From Amycolatopsis albispora (GTDB lineage: Bacteria > Actinomycetota > Actinomycetes > Mycobacteriales > Pseudonocardiaceae): a stretch of 64,000 nucleotides of DNA. The stretch covers positions 5,456,001 to 5,520,000 of the forward strand of contig NZ_CP015163.1 in assembly GCF_003312875.1 (NCBI RefSeq), written 5' to 3'. The position numbers were made by a program, and so were the translations under genes. The notes beneath the pieces are model-generated. The model worked only from the letters and a program-made list of their open reading frames with translations, did not search any database and was not told the origin of the DNA. Shown one piece after another: positions 43,453 to 51,836 of this stretch (positions are counted from its first letter, which is position 1; every line of letters starts with the position of its first letter).

Positions 43453-44841
43453 TCAGCCGACCGGGGGTTCCAGTGGTTGCCGGTCGGCTTCGGAGTGGGT
43501 GGCGCGCATGATCAGCCAGTTGATGCCCCACAGCACCAGGCCGACCGCGAGCAGGATCGCGGCCACCGTGTAGTCCCGCGCCGGCCGTCCCGACAGCGGG
43601 GTGACCAGGTACACGCAGAAGATCGCGGCCAGCACCGGGATCACCGTCGGTGCCCTGAAGTGCTTGTGCGCCGCCTTTTCCTTGCGCAGCACCAACACCG
43701 CCACGTTGACGATGGCGAAAACCACCAGCAGCAGCAACGCCGTGGTACCACCCAGCACGCCGATGTCCACAAAGGACACGAGGCCGATGGCGATCAGGCT
43801 GGTGAACACGATGGCCACCCACGGGCTCCGGCGGAACGGGTGCACCGTGCCCAGCTGCTTCGGGATGATCCGCTGGTTCGCCATGCCGTAGAGCAGGCGG
43901 CTGGCCATCAGCATGTTGATCAGCGCCGAGTTGATCACCGCGAACAACCCGATCGCGGAGAAGACCTCACGCGGGAAGCCGGGCGCGCCGACGTCGAGCA
44001 CCTTCAGCAGGGCGCTGCTCTTGGCCGCCTCCAGGTCGTCCGCCGGGACCAGCAGCGAAGAGGTCACCGAGACCAGGATGTAGATGGTCGCGGCGATGAC
44101 CATGCCCCACAGCATCGCCTTCGGGAAGATCCGGATCGGGTCCTTGCACTCCTCGGCCATGTTCACCGAGTCCTCGAAGCCGACCATCGCGAAGAACGCC
44201 AGCGAGGTGGCCGAGGTGATGGCCACCAGCATGGTCTGGTTCTCGGTGTCGAACTGGGTCAGCCGCGAGGCGTCGCCGTTGCCGTTGAGCACCGCCCACA
44301 CACCGACCCCGATGATGATCAGCAGCCCGCCGATCTCGATGCAGGTCAGCACCACGTTGGTCTTCACCGATTCGGCGACGCCCCGGAAGTTGATCAGCGC
44401 CAGGCCGATCACGAAGAGGATCGCCACCAGTGGCATCGGCGCGGTGATGAACTCCGCGAGATAGGTGTCACCGAAGGCCTTCGCCGCCGACGATGCCGAG
44501 GTGATCCCCGAGCACATCACCGCGAAGGCCACCATGAAGGTGAGGAACCTGATCTTGAACGCCTTGTGCGTGTACAGCGCCGCTCCGGCCGCCTGCGGGT
44601 ACTTGCCCACCAGTTCCAGGTAGCTGAACGCGGTCATGAACGCGACCACGAACGCGAGCAGGAACGGCAGCCACAGCGCCCCGCCGACCCGGCCGGCCAC
44701 CTGCCCGGTGAGCGCGTAGACGCCGGTTCCGATGATGTCCCCGACCACGAAGAACAGCAGCAGCTTGGAGCCCATCACCCGCTTGAGGCTCGGCTGACCG
44801 GCCGGACCGGTCTCGGGCTCGGTTGTCGTCGTGTCCGCCAT
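43453..44841 (-). CDS. APC-family amino acid permease
   Basis: 462 residues with about 12 membrane segments. KLLLFFVVGDIIGTGVYALT is the conserved first-helix glycine motif (GDIIGTGVY), and FFAMVGFEDSVNMAEECKDP is the helix-6 block found in cationic or broad-specificity APC transporters. The start MADTTTTEPETG at 44841 has no strong ribosome site. The acidic N-terminus is cytoplasmic. It may import an amino acid or amine; the substrate is not readable. Confidence 0.9.
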   Translation of the reverse strand: MADTTTTEPETGPAGQPSLKRVMGSKLLLFFVVGDIIGTGVYALTGQVAGRVGGALWLPFLLAFVVAFMTAFSYLELVGKYPQAAGAALYTHKAFKIRFLTFMVAFAVMCSGITSASSAAKAFGDTYLAEFITAPMPLVAILFVIGLALINFRGVAESVKTNVVLTCIEIGGLLIIIGVGVWAVLNGNGDASRLTQFDTENQTMLVAITSATSLAFFAMVGFEDSVNMAEECKDPIRIFPKAMLWGMVIAATIYILVSVTSSLLVPADDLEAAKSSALLKVLDVGAPGFPREVFSAIGLFAVINSALINMLMASRLLYGMANQRIIPKQLGTVHPFRRSPWVAIVFTSLIAIGLVSFVDIGVLGGTTALLLLVVFAIVNVAVLVLRKEKAAHKHFRAPTVIPVLAAIFCVYLVTPLSGRPARDYTVAAILLAVGLVLWGINWLIMRATHSEADRQPLEPPVG

Positions 44842-44900
44842 GCGGCAAGAGTGTGCCGCATCACTTCCGTGACCGACAGTCCGGCTTGATCTGTTCTTCG

Positions 44901-46190
44901 TCACGTCTTGGCGACGGGGGCCCGGTAACGCCAGAAAGCGGGCAGCAGCATTACCGCGACCACCAGTAGGGCGATCACCAGCAATCCGCCGCCGCTGGTC
45001 GCGACGGCCGTGCCGACCCCGGCCGCGGCCCAGCCGTGCGACAGGTCGGCGATGCGCGGCCCGCCCGCGACGACCACGGTCAGCGCGCCCTGCATCCGGC
45101 CGCGCATCTCGTCGGTGGAGGCGGCCTGGAGAATGGCCATCCGGTAGATCGCGCTGACCATGTCGGCCGCGCCGGCCAGCGCCAGGAAGACGATCGCCAG
45201 CCACAGCGAGTCGGCCAGGCCGAAGGCGAACACGCACAGCCCCCAGGCGGCGATGGAGACCACCACCGCCACGCCGTGCCTGCTGATCCTGGTCAGCCAG
45301 CCGGACATCAGCCCGATCAGCATCGCGCCGAGCGGGATCGCGGTGTACAGCCAGCCGAGCGCGAGGCCGCCGCCCGGCGGGTCGCCGAAGGTCCGCTCGG
45401 CCATCTCGGGGAACAACGCGCGCGGCATGCCGGCCACCATCGCGATCACGTCCACCACGAACGAGGCCAGCAGCACCTTCTGGGTGGCCATGTAGCGGAA
45501 CCCGTCGAGCACGTCACGCAGGCCGGCGCGGCGGACCTGGCCGGACAGCGGCAGCATCGCGGGCAGCTTCCACACCGCCCACAGCGTCAGCGCCAGCGCC
45601 ACCGTGTCGAACAGGTACAAAGTGGACAGACCGACCACCGGCAGCAGCGCACCGGCGGCCAGCGGGCCGAACACCGCGCCGAACTGGCTCATCGTGCTCT
45701 GCAGCGCGATCGCCGGCGGCAGCAGCTCCTCGGGCACCAGCCGTGCGACCACCGCGCTGCGCGTGGGCATGTTGATCGCGAAGAAGGCCTGGTTCACGCC
45801 GAGCAGCACGAGCACCACCCAGACCGAGTTCACCGCGAAGAACGCTTGCGCCCACAGCAGGGCGGCGGTGACCGCGATGCCGGTGTTGGTGACCATCAGC
45901 AGCTTGCGGCGGTCCACAGTGTCCGCGATGGCGCCGCCCCACAGGCCGAACACCAGCAGCGGCACCAGCGCGACGGCCCCGGTCAGGCCGACGTAACCGG
46001 ACGAACCGGTCAGGTCGAACACCTGCTTGGGCACCGCGACCGCGGTCAGCTGGCTGCCGATGGCGGTGACCACGGTGGTCAGCCAGAGCCGCCGGAAGGC
46101 CGGGATCCGCAACGGACGCGTGTCCATCACGATCGAGCCGAGTACCTTGCGGGCGCCCTTCGGTTTCCTGGTTCCCGCGTCAGTGCTCAC
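44901..46190 (-). CDS. MFS exporter (EntS-like)
   Basis: 429-residue 12-helix major facilitator, closest in layout to the EntS/enterobactin-exporter-like actinobacterial family. FRRLWLTTVVTAIGSQLTAV opens helix 1, GGAIADTVDRRKLLMVTN is the MFS motif A, and NMPTRSAVVARLVPEELLP is the family block. It begins at GTG 46190 with TAAGCT 6 nt upstream (leaderless). An 8-bp dyad overlaps that -10, so a repressor likely controls it. The exported compound is unknown. Confidence 0.9.
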   Translation of the reverse strand: MSTDAGTRKPKGARKVLGSIVMDTRPLRIPAFRRLWLTTVVTAIGSQLTAVAVPKQVFDLTGSSGYVGLTGAVALVPLLVFGLWGGAIADTVDRRKLLMVTNTGIAVTAALLWAQAFFAVNSVWVVLVLLGVNQAFFAINMPTRSAVVARLVPEELLPPAIALQSTMSQFGAVFGPLAAGALLPVVGLSTLYLFDTVALALTLWAVWKLPAMLPLSGQVRRAGLRDVLDGFRYMATQKVLLASFVVDVIAMVAGMPRALFPEMAERTFGDPPGGGLALGWLYTAIPLGAMLIGLMSGWLTRISRHGVAVVVSIAAWGLCVFAFGLADSLWLAIVFLALAGAADMVSAIYRMAILQAASTDEMRGRMQGALTVVVAGGPRIADLSHGWAAAGVGTAVATSGGGLLVIALLVVAVMLLPAFWRYRAPVAKT

Positions 46191-46196
46191 CGAAGA

Positions 46197-46215
46197 AGCT
46201 TAGCCGGGCTAAGCT
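46197..46215. promoter_or_regulatory. Operator over the MFS promoter
   Basis: Perfect inverted repeat AGCTTAGC-CGG-GCTAAGCT. It overlaps the putative -10 (TAAGCT on the - strand) of the MFS gene, starting 7 bp upstream of its GTG. A repressor site is inferred; no regulator gene adjoins it. Confidence 0.6.
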
Positions 46216-46236
46216 GTTGCGGTCGCGTGATTTTCG

Positions 46237-46926
46237 CTACGGGGCGACGCGCTCGATCTTCCAGCCGTCGTCGGTGCGGACGTACCGCAGCCGGTCGTGC
46301 AGGCGGTCGCGCTGGCCCTGCCAGAACTCGACCACGTCCGGGCGAATGCGCCAGCCACCCCAGTGCGGCGGGAAGGGCACCTGCTCCACGTCGGCGAACC
46401 GGCGCTCGATCGCGTGCAGCGCGTTGTCCAGCGCGCGGCGGCCGTCGACCACCCGCGACTGCGGGCTGGCCCACGCCCCCAGCTGGGAGCCGCGCGGGCG
46501 GGAGGCCCAGTACTCGGCGGTCTCGGTGATGTCCACCTTCTCCACCTCGCCGCGGACGTGCACCTGGCGGTGCAGCGGGTACCAGGGGAAGGTCGCCGAG
46601 GCGTACCGGGTGACGGTCAGGTCGTGGCTCTTGTTCGAGGTGTAGTTCGTGTAGAACACCACGCCGCGCTGGTCGAGGCCCTTGCAGAGCACGGTCCGGC
46701 TGGACGGGCGGCCGTCACCGTCGGCGGTGGCGAGCACCATCGCGTTGGCCTCCGCGACCCCGGCGGAGATCGCCTGGTCGAGCCAGGACTGCAGCTGCTC
46801 GGTCCAGGTCGGGGCGAGGCTCTCCTCGTCCAGCGACTCGCCTTCGTAGGCCACCCGCATGCCGGGCAGCCGGATGGCCACGTCACCCACGTCAGCCGCA
46901 CCGTTCGCGTTGTCGAGCTCCGGCAT
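46237..46926 (-). CDS. pdxH: Pyridoxamine 5'-phosphate oxidase
   Basis: 229-residue FMN enzyme converting pyridoxine or pyridoxamine 5'-phosphate to pyridoxal 5'-phosphate. Motifs are PSSRTVLCKGLDQRGVVFYT, NYTSNKSHDL, ASATFPWYPLHRQVHVRG and EYWASRPRGSQLGAWASPQS, then the substrate-binding C-terminus WGGWRIRPDVVEFWQGQRDR. The ATG at 46926 has GGAGG 9 nt upstream; an in-frame TTG three codons earlier is too close to that site. Apparently monocistronic. Confidence 0.95.
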   Translation of the reverse strand: MPELDNANGAADVGDVAIRLPGMRVAYEGESLDEESLAPTWTEQLQSWLDQAISAGVAEANAMVLATADGDGRPSSRTVLCKGLDQRGVVFYTNYTSNKSHDLTVTRYASATFPWYPLHRQVHVRGEVEKVDITETAEYWASRPRGSQLGAWASPQSRVVDGRRALDNALHAIERRFADVEQVPFPPHWGGWRIRPDVVEFWQGQRDRLHDRLRYVRTDDGWKIERVAP

Positions 46927-47123
46927 GTTCGTCAACCTCCGTGCCCTGTAGGGCCGTCACTGGTCCACCCGACGGTAGGGCTTGTAAAGCGGTGGCGAAA
47001 CCCACAGAACGGTGACTCCTGCCACCCCGTTGTCCCCCACTCGTAACGCACCGCTTACCTCGCGCCACACGGGCGCAAAACCGCGTACCTACCTTCGGGC
47101 TGCTTCCCGGACTGGAGGTACCC

Positions 47124-48791
47124 ATGACGGAGACCGTTCCAACTAGGAAAACCACCCCGCCGAAGCGGCGCTACGCCAAGCTCGCGGCGAACGAAAACCG
47201 CGAGGACTACTCACTCCGCTTCGCCGCCCACTCGTTCCGCCGCTGGCGCCCGGCCGTGGTGGCGACCACCGCGCTCGGCGGCATCGCCTACCTGGCCGAC
47301 TTCGCCATCGGGGCCAGCATCGTGTTCAGCTACGGCTTCACCTCGGGGGTGCTGGCGATCCTGGCCGCCGCGCTGGTCATCTTCGTCACCGGCACGCCGA
47401 TCGCGGCGGCCTGCGCGAAGTACGGCGTGGACATGGACCTGCTCACCCGCGGTGCCGGGTTCGGCTACTTCGGCTCGACGCTGACCTCGCTGGTCTACGC
47501 GAGCTTCACGGTGATCTTCTTCGCGCTCGAGGGGTCGATCATGGCGCAGGCCTTCGACCTGGCGCTGGGCGTGCCACTGCCGGTCGGCTACCTGCTGTCC
47601 ACGCTGATCGTGCTGCCGTTCGCGCTGTACGGCATGGGTGCGCTGGCGAAGATGCAGACCTGGACGCAGCCGCTGTGGATCGTCGGCTTGGTGCTGCCGT
47701 TCGTGGTGGTGGCGGTGCGGGAGCCGGGCAGGCTGGCGGAATTCGCCTCGTTCGGCGGCACCGAAGGCGCCGGCTCGCAGTTCTCGGCGATCGGGTTCGG
47801 CTTCGGCATGGGGGTGGCGCTGTCGTTGATCGGGCAGATCGGCGAACAGGCGGACTACCTGCGGTTCATGCCGGAGAAGACGGCGGAGAACAAGCGCTCG
47901 TGGTGGGCGGCGGTGCTGGCGGCGGGCCCCGGCTGGGTGATCCTCGGCGCGGCAAAGCAGATCGGCGGCGCGCTGTTGGCGTTTCTCGCACTGGGCGCGG
48001 TCGGCGAGGCACACGCACTGGAACCCATCGCGCCGTACCTGGAAGCGGTCAAACCCGCACTGGGCCCCGTTGCGCTGACTTTCGCCGCACTCTTCGTCGT
48101 CGTCTCGCAAATCAAAATCAACGCGACGAACGCCTACTCGGGTTCACTGTCTTTCGCGAACTTCTTCTCGCGTGTGCTGCACCGGCATCCGGGGCGGGTC
48201 TGGTATGTGTTGGTGAACTGCGGGATCGCGCTGGCGCTGATGGAATTCGGTGCGTTCGCTCTGCTGAACAAGATCCTGGGCTTCTACTCGAACGTGGCGA
48301 TCGCTTGGATCGGCGCGGTGTGCGCGGACCTGCTGATCGTCAAGCCGCTGGGGTGGTCGCCGCGGTACGTCGAGTTCAAGCGGGCTTACCTGCACAAGGT
48401 CAACCCGGTCGGCTTCGGCTCGATGGTCTTTGCTTCGGCCGTGTCGATCACCGCGTATTTCGGGGCTTTCGGGGAGTTCCTGGCAGCGTTCAGCCCGTTG
48501 CTGGCGCTGGTGATCGCGGTGGTCTGCGTGCCGCTGCTGGCCTGGCTGACCGGTGGCCGGTACTACCTGGCGCGCCCGAACACCGTCCAGACCGGCGAGC
48601 TGCGGGCCACGCACAACTGCACGGTTTGCGGTGACGCCTACGAACTGCCGGACATCGCGGACTGCTCACGCCAACAGGGTGCGATCTGCTCACTCTGCTG
48701 CACCCTGGACGCCACCTGCCACGACGAGTGCCAGAAGCCAGGCGCGTCACCCACCTCCCTCCCCATGCCCACCTTCCACCCACCCACCTAG
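47124..48791 (+). CDS. NCS1-family purine/cytosine permease with C-terminal Cys-rich tail
   Basis: 555 residues. Residues 30-490 form a 12-helix nucleobase:cation symporter (IGASIVFSYGFTSG, DLLTRGAGFGYFGSTLTSLV). After the last helix, residues 499-536 hold eight cysteines in the pattern C-x2-C-x11-C-x7-C-x2-CC-x5-C-x3-C with a His at 533: a likely zinc- or metal-binding knuckle in the cytoplasm. The family normally ends without this. The tail is in frame with no sign of fusion error. It could sense redox or metal status, or dock a kinase. Substrate unknown. Confidence 0.87.
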   Translation: MTETVPTRKTTPPKRRYAKLAANENREDYSLRFAAHSFRRWRPAVVATTALGGIAYLADFAIGASIVFSYGFTSGVLAILAAALVIFVTGTPIAAACAKYGVDMDLLTRGAGFGYFGSTLTSLVYASFTVIFFALEGSIMAQAFDLALGVPLPVGYLLSTLIVLPFALYGMGALAKMQTWTQPLWIVGLVLPFVVVAVREPGRLAEFASFGGTEGAGSQFSAIGFGFGMGVALSLIGQIGEQADYLRFMPEKTAENKRSWWAAVLAAGPGWVILGAAKQIGGALLAFLALGAVGEAHALEPIAPYLEAVKPALGPVALTFAALFVVVSQIKINATNAYSGSLSFANFFSRVLHRHPGRVWYVLVNCGIALALMEFGAFALLNKILGFYSNVAIAWIGAVCADLLIVKPLGWSPRYVEFKRAYLHKVNPVGFGSMVFASAVSITAYFGAFGEFLAAFSPLLALVIAVVCVPLLAWLTGGRYYLARPNTVQTGELRATHNCTVCGDAYELPDIADCSRQQGAICSLCCTLDATCHDECQKPGASPTSLPMPTFHPPT

Positions 48792-48811
48792 CCGCCCGGG
48801 GCGCACCCCCA

Positions 48812-48866
48812 TGTCACGAAAGCCACATTCGAGACGCCAAACGTCTCGAAAGCCACATTCGTGACA
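48812..48866. repeat. Palindromic repeat copy 6, with one core inverted
   Basis: Outer arms (TGTCACGAA / TTCGTGACA) and inner arms (TTCGAGACG / CGTCTCGAA) still pair, but the 7 bases between them on the left (48821-48827) read AGCCACA, the same as on the right, instead of TGTGGCT. The left arm core is therefore flipped, leaving two direct copies of CGAAAGCCACATTCG. It lies after the NCS1 permease, which converges with the lipase. Confidence 0.92.
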
Positions 48867-48895
48867 CTGCCCAAGCCCCGCCCCCCTGGAAAATC

Positions 48896-49000
48896 AACGT
48901 GCCCAGCCGACCATCCAAACCAAACGTGCCCAGCCCCCATCCAAACTCAACGCGCCCAGCCAACCATTCAAACTCAACGTGCCCAGCCGCCATCCAAACC
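48896..49000. repeat. About 26-bp tandem repeat, four copies
   Basis: Units at 48896-48921, 48923-48948, 48949-48975 and 48976-49000 share AACGTGCCCAGCC followed by a CATCCAAAC core, each 25-27 bp long with scattered changes. It is less GC-rich than the surroundings and is non-coding. Confidence 0.8.
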
Positions 49001-49069
49001 GTAAGCCGGGAAAGGGAGCCGACGACCACCCACACTCCCCCTTCCCCGCCCCGGTCCACAGCCAAGAAC

Positions 49070-49129
49070 ACGGCGAAGACCCGCTTGTCAAGGTACTCTT
49101 CCCAGCCTTGACAAGCGGGTCTTCGCCGT
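49070..49129. terminator. 24-bp perfect inverted repeat, probable bidirectional terminator
   Basis: Arms 49070-49093 and 49106-49129 are exactly complementary over 24 bp (each includes GAAGACCCGCTTGTC or its complement) with a 12-nt loop. It lies between the convergent NCS1 permease and lipase genes, so a two-way terminator is the simplest reading. There is no U-tract, and a small mobile palindrome is an alternative. Confidence 0.6.
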
Positions 49130-49163
49130 CGTCACAATGAAACACCGGGGTGGCCCACCCGCA

Positions 49164-50354
49164 TCAACAAGAAGACCCAGCCACATTCCCCGCGAACCGG
49201 GACCCCAGCCATTCCATCGCCACCGGCCCACCCACCGCAACACCCCCGATATGCTCCACCAACGGAAACGCCCGCCACTGCACCTTTACCCCCGCCCCGC
49301 AATAGCGCGACAACAAATCCTTCCCCACGCGGAACGGAATCAGCTCGTCCAAAGTCCCGTGGTACAGGAAAACCGGCGCGGTCGGCGCACGCTCGCCCGC
49401 CCGGTTCTCCGCCAGCCGCACCTGCCAGCGCGGGTCGCCCAGCGGGTCCTCGACGGTGACAAAATCAGCCAACCGCCCGAACGGCGCCGCCGCGCCCAAT
49501 TCGATCGTGCAGGCGTCCTGGATCCGCGCAACCACCGACCGGCCCCGATCATTCAGGATCGACTCGAACGGCACGTCCGAATAAGCCGTCGCCAGGCCCG
49601 TCGCGGCCCCTAGCACCAAGCCGAACGCCGGGCCACCATCGTTGAACTTCGCGACCTCGTTCAGATCGGCGGGCACCCCGCCCGCCGCCACCCCGGCCAC
49701 CTTCAACTCCGGCGCGTACGACGGGTGCAGCTCACCGGCGAACGCCGCCGCCTGCCCGCCCTGCGAATACCCGAACACCCCGACCGGCGCATCCGGCGAC
49801 AAGCCCGCCTCACCGACCGTGAACGCCGCCCGCGCCGCGTCCAACATCGCGCGCCCCTCGGACTGACCCGTGGCGTACGTGTGCGTGCCAGGCGTGCCGA
49901 GGCCTTCGTAGTCGGTCAGCACGACCGCCCACCCCTTGCCCAGGGCCTGCCCGATCAGCGCGACCTCGTTCTCCGTGCCGGTGCGCAGCTTGTACGACGG
50001 CGCACACGAATCCCCGATGCCGTGCGTGCCCACCGCGTAGGTGAGCAGCGGCCGCGGCCCGTTCGCCCACGGCACCGGCGGCACGAGCAGTGTGCCGGAC
50101 ACCGCGTTCGCCTCACCGGTCGCCGAGGTCGAGCGGTACAGCAGCTGCCACGCCTTCACCGGCGCCGGGAACGGGCCGACCTTCACGTCCACGGCACGCT
50201 GCCGCAGCACGTCACCGGGCGAGCCGGTGAGCTGGTCGGGCGGGGTGTAGAAGGGGTCCTGCGACGGCACCGGCGGACTGGCCGCCTGCGCGGGAAGGGC
50301 ACCAGCGGTCAAAGTCACCAGCGCGACGGTCAGGGCGGCCAAGGCTCGGCGCAT
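49164..50354 (-). CDS. Secreted lipase/esterase (LIP family)
   Basis: 396-residue exported alpha/beta hydrolase. The signal peptide is MRRALAALTVALVTLTAGAL with cleavage after PAQA. The nucleophile elbow is VGVFGYSQGGQAAA (GxSxG); the acid is likely in YHGTLDELIPF and the His in PLVEHIGGVAVG. GDSCAPS and the terminal region contain paired cysteines. The family includes secreted triacylglycerol lipases of actinobacteria and fungi. GGAGGTG precedes the ATG. It is divergent from the TetR at 50522, which may regulate it. Confidence 0.92.
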   Translation of the reverse strand: MRRALAALTVALVTLTAGALPAQAASPPVPSQDPFYTPPDQLTGSPGDVLRQRAVDVKVGPFPAPVKAWQLLYRSTSATGEANAVSGTLLVPPVPWANGPRPLLTYAVGTHGIGDSCAPSYKLRTGTENEVALIGQALGKGWAVVLTDYEGLGTPGTHTYATGQSEGRAMLDAARAAFTVGEAGLSPDAPVGVFGYSQGGQAAAFAGELHPSYAPELKVAGVAAGGVPADLNEVAKFNDGGPAFGLVLGAATGLATAYSDVPFESILNDRGRSVVARIQDACTIELGAAAPFGRLADFVTVEDPLGDPRWQVRLAENRAGERAPTAPVFLYHGTLDELIPFRVGKDLLSRYCGAGVKVQWRAFPLVEHIGGVAVGGPVAMEWLGSRFAGNVAGSSC

Positions 50355-50471
50355 GGATTTCACCTCCGTGCCGCGAAGCGGCTCCGTTGAGGGTGGTGGT
50401 GGGCTGACGGGTGGGACTCCGAGGGACTCCGAGATTCGAAAACCAGGATTTTCGCAATGTAGGGCACCCGC

Positions 50472-50477
50472 TATAAT
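50472..50477 (+). promoter_or_regulatory. Consensus -10 TATAAT
   Basis: A perfect TATAAT, rare in this GC-rich DNA, lies 45 bp upstream of the TetR GTG at 50522 with a weak -35 (TTTTCG) 17 bp before it. It should drive the TetR gene. A GGGACTCCGA direct repeat (50412-50433) and two palindrome-like GATTCG/CGATTA words lie between it and the lipase start, and may be the regulator's site. Confidence 0.55.
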
Positions 50478-50521
50478 TTGGCAATCGCGATTACCGGAAT
50501 TCACCGGTTGGAGGGGGTCGA

Positions 50522-51139
50522 GTGGTTCGGACCTACGGCGGCGTCGCGCCCGAGCAGCGCCGCGCCGAGCGGCGGGAGAAGCTGCTCACGGCCGCACTGG
50601 AACGGTTCACCGCGGACGGCTACGCGCAGACCAAGATCGCCAGGCTGTGCGCCGAGGCCGGGGTGTCCACCCGCAACTTCTACGAGGAGTTCAGCAGCAA
50701 GGAGCAGGTCCTGCTGACCCTGCACGCACGCATCAACGAGGCCGCCTACCAGCGCGTGAGCGCCAAGCTCGACGAACTCGGCGAGCTGGACGCGGTCACC
50801 AGGATCTCCGCCGCGCTGGACGTCTTCGTCGCCACGGTGACCTCCGATCCGCGTCTGCCGCGCCTCAACTACGTGGAGGCCGTCGGGGTGAGCCCCGAAC
50901 TCGAACGCCAGCACCAGGACTGGGTCACCCGCTGGGCCGAGTTCATCGCGGCCGAGGCCGAGCGCGCGGCCCGCCACGGGCTCGCGCCCGCCCGCGACTA
51001 CCGGCTGACTTCGATCGCGCTGGTCGGCGCGGCCACCGGCCTGCTGCGCGAGTGGCAGGCCCACGAACCACCACTGCCGGTCGAGGACATCGCGGCGGAG
51101 CTCAAGGGCGTCATGCTCGCCGCGATCACGCGCCAGTGA
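50522..51139 (+). CDS. TetR-family regulator
   Basis: 205 residues. The HTH region is LLTAALERFTADGYAQTKIA, then GVSTRNFYEEFSSKEQVLLT. The C-terminal domain is helical (VTSDPRLPRLNYVEAVGVSP, ERQHQDWVTRWAEFIAAEAE), typical of TetR proteins responding to hydrophobic ligands. It starts at GTG with a GGAGGGGG ribosome site. It is divergent from the secreted lipase, its most likely target, and converges with the end of the urease operon (14-bp overlap). Confidence 0.88.
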   Translation: MVRTYGGVAPEQRRAERREKLLTAALERFTADGYAQTKIARLCAEAGVSTRNFYEEFSSKEQVLLTLHARINEAAYQRVSAKLDELGELDAVTRISAALDVFVATVTSDPRLPRLNYVEAVGVSPELERQHQDWVTRWAEFIAAEAERAARHGLAPARDYRLTSIALVGAATGLLREWQAHEPPLPVEDIAAELKGVMLAAITRQ

Positions 51140-51836
51140 GCATGCGCTCGGCGTCCACGGTGCTGTCGGCGAGCGCGGTCACCTGCGCGCCGCCCCCGGC
51201 CAGCGGGCTGACCGACCACCACTCACCACCGCCCGGCTCCACCGGTTTTCCTTCCAGCAGCAGGATTTCCGTGGCCAGTACCCGTCGTCCGGCCAGGTAG
51301 GCGAGGCTGGCGCCCAGCGCGGGATCACCGATGTCGAGCGTCTGCCGCAGCACCGCACGGCCAGCACGCACCACGTGCTGCGTGCTGGTCAGCCGCCCGG
51401 GCGCCTCGCCTTCACGCCCGAGCACCAGCACCTCACGCGCGCGGAACTCGGCGTCCCCGGCCAGCGAGACCCGCAGTTCGGCGACGTGCCGCGCGCCCGC
51501 CGTCACCACGGTCGGCTCCGGCAGGTACACGAACCGCCCGCCAGCCTCGACCTCAACCTCCACAATGGACGAACTCGCCTCGCCAAGCGGACCCGGCAGC
51601 GCGAGCGTCGCCGCCACCCCGGACAGGGTCAGGCGCGCCCCGGCCCCGACCCGCACCTCCAGCCGCAGCTCGTCCCCACCGAGCGGCGAGGTCGCCGAAT
51701 TGACCAGGTGCACCAAGGCGTCCGGGGCACGCCGCCGTCGCGGGAAGAGGGTGAGCGGCGCCATCGACCGCAGCTCCCGCAGCACCGTGCGCCCGGTGGT
51801 GTCCCGTTCGGCGACCAGCCGCGCGGTGGCCTTCAC
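51126..51836 (-). CDS. ureD: Urease accessory protein UreD (UreH)
   Basis: 236-residue chaperone that binds apo-urease and forms the UreDFG nickel-insertion complex. [20 protein letters not shown] and [20 protein letters not shown] are the recognisable UreD blocks, and it is the last gene of the urease operon. Its GTG overlaps the ureG stop by 4 bp. At about 236 residues it is slightly shorter than the enterobacterial UreD (about 270). Confidence 0.9.
   Translation of the reverse strand: MKATARLVAERDTTGRTVLRELRSMAPLTLFPRRRRAPDALVHLVNSATSPLGGDELRLEVRVGAGARLTLSGVAATLALPGPLGEASSSIVEVEVEAGGRFVYLPEPTVVTAGARHVAELRVSLAGDAEFRAREVLVLGREGEAPGRLTSTQHVVRAGRAVLRQTLDIGDPALGASLAYLAGRRVLATEILLLEGKPVEPGGGEWWSVSPLAGGGAQVTALADSTVDAERMLTGA

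Noticed and set aside
48728..49145. Small frames across the repeat region after the NCS1 permease
   Set aside because: Their repeated peptides come directly from the tandem repeat and the palindrome; there is no initiation context.
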